Positions 5,956 to 6,433 of a stretch of 6,433 bases of DNA are shown here, in pieces. Made by a program: the position numbers and the translations under genes. The DNA comes from DATILI01 sp035476635 (lineage in GTDB: Bacteria; Pseudomonadota; Gammaproteobacteria; Burkholderiales; Burkholderiaceae_C), in contig DATILI010000328.1 of the NCBI GenBank assembly GCA_035476635.1, positions 1-6,433 of the forward strand. Direction: 5' to 3'. Under the pieces are notes generated by a model. The model ran no database searches, was not told where the DNA came from, and saw only the letters and a program-made list of their open reading frames with translations. Every line of letters starts with the position of its first letter. The stretch's first letter is position 1.

Positions 5956-6360
5956 TTACTTTGCCTCAGGCAGCGCGTAGTCGAAATCGTAGAAATGCTT
6001 GCCGCCTTCGATGCGAATCGCGAGCTTGCCGCCCAGGCCCGCTAACGCGCCGGTGCCGGAGTCCGGCACCACGGTAATCGACAGTTGCTGCGCGCCGCGT
6101 GCCATCGTGCCCGTGTGCTGCAGCACGAAGCTGCCGCTCTTGCCGTGCAAGCTGCCACTGACCCGCTCGATCGCCACGTAGCCGGCGGAGCCTTGCGTGT
6201 CGGTCATGGCCGTCAGCATCTGGCCTTTGCCAACGGCTTGCAGGTCGCCATGAAACTGCTTGTCCAGCGACAGGCGGCCCAGATTCGATCCTGGGGCGGC
6301 ATCGGCCTCCCCTTGGGGAACCATCTTGACTTCAAACGCCCCGGTGGCTCTGGTTGTCAT
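5956..6360 (-). CDS. DUF3224 domain protein of unknown function
   Basis: Small soluble protein of 134 residues with no signal peptide or membrane segment. It shows the pattern of DUF3224 proteins, which are predicted small beta-barrels: an early FEVKMVPQ strand (9-16), GYVAIERVSGSLHGKSGSFVLQH split by turns (60-82), then VVPDSGTGALAGLGG (97-111) and HFYDFDYALP at the end (122-131). The repeated Gly turns and alternating hydrophobic residues suit a barrel. ATG 6360 is chosen for AAAGGA 7 nt upstream; the frame stays open further up, but only to a TTG at 6390 with no ribosome site, followed by implausible Cys/Arg/Trp-rich sequence. It ends 50 bp before the LysR start on the same strand, so the two may share a transcript. 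No function is assigned to the family, and a link to aspartate metabolism is not shown. Confidence 0.85.
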   Translation of the reverse strand: MTTRATGAFEVKMVPQGEADAAPGSNLGRLSLDKQFHGDLQAVGKGQMLTAMTDTQGSAGYVAIERVSGSLHGKSGSFVLQHTGTMARGAQQLSITVVPDSGTGALAGLGGKLAIRIEGGKHFYDFDYALPEAK

Positions 6361-6382
6361 GCTTGAATCCTTTCCTTGTTCG

Positions 6383-6433
6383 TCAGCCAATTTCTTCCAA
6401 TGCCACCGCCTGCAACGACACCCGCTTCGTGCC
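6383..6433 (-). CDS. Possible 3' end of an unidentified upstream gene
   Basis: From the right edge one minus-strand frame reads GTKRVSLQAVALEEIG and ends in TGA at 6383-6385, 22 bp before the DUF3224 start. Twelve of its 16 sense codons end in G or C, as in the neighbouring genes, while the competing frame is rich in Cys, Arg and Trp. This suggests the tail of a gene in the same direction, possibly in an operon with the DUF3224 gene. Sixteen residues are too few to identify a family. Confidence 0.35.
   Translation of the reverse strand, partial: GTKRVSLQAVALEEIG

Overview
This GC-rich window carries seven genes or gene parts, all on the minus strand, so it reads from right to left. The sequences most resemble beta-proteobacteria, probably Burkholderiales near Bordetella/Achromobacter. 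That placement rests on gene content, strong G/C bias at third codon positions and the family resemblance of the proteins, and no database search was possible. There are no RNA genes, insertion sequences, CRISPR arrays or phage signatures.

Layout in the direction of transcription: (1) a possible last stretch of an unidentified gene at the right edge; (2) a small soluble DUF3224 protein; (3) a LysR-type regulator of the HypT/YjiE kind; (4) a 139-bp spacer with the window's most structured regulatory DNA, three 11-bp-spaced GTCAY repeats followed by an AT-rich patch; (5) aspA, aspartate ammonia-lyase; (6) a 176-bp spacer with candidate promoters, including a GG-N10-GC sigma-54-like element; (7) gltI, the periplasmic glutamate/aspartate-binding protein; (8) a 172-bp spacer with an intrinsic-terminator-like hairpin and a second perfect inverted repeat; (9) gltJ and gltK, the two permeases, one base apart; (10) gltL, the ATPase, cut by the left edge a few codons before its end.

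Together the recognised genes form an acidic amino acid utilisation module. GltIJKL imports L-glutamate and L-aspartate, and AspA deaminates aspartate to fumarate and ammonium, feeding the TCA cycle and supplying nitrogen. The LysR regulator directly upstream of aspA is the obvious local candidate regulator. The hairpin between gltI and gltJ probably sets a high ratio of binding protein to permease.

The genes are familiar families and I see no new multi-gene system. The points worth a second look are in the spacers (the Pho-box-like triple repeat, the attenuator-like hairpin, the second stem-loop and the sigma-54-like element) and in the HypT-like regulator, which lacks two of the three methionines used by E. 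coli HypT for sensing.
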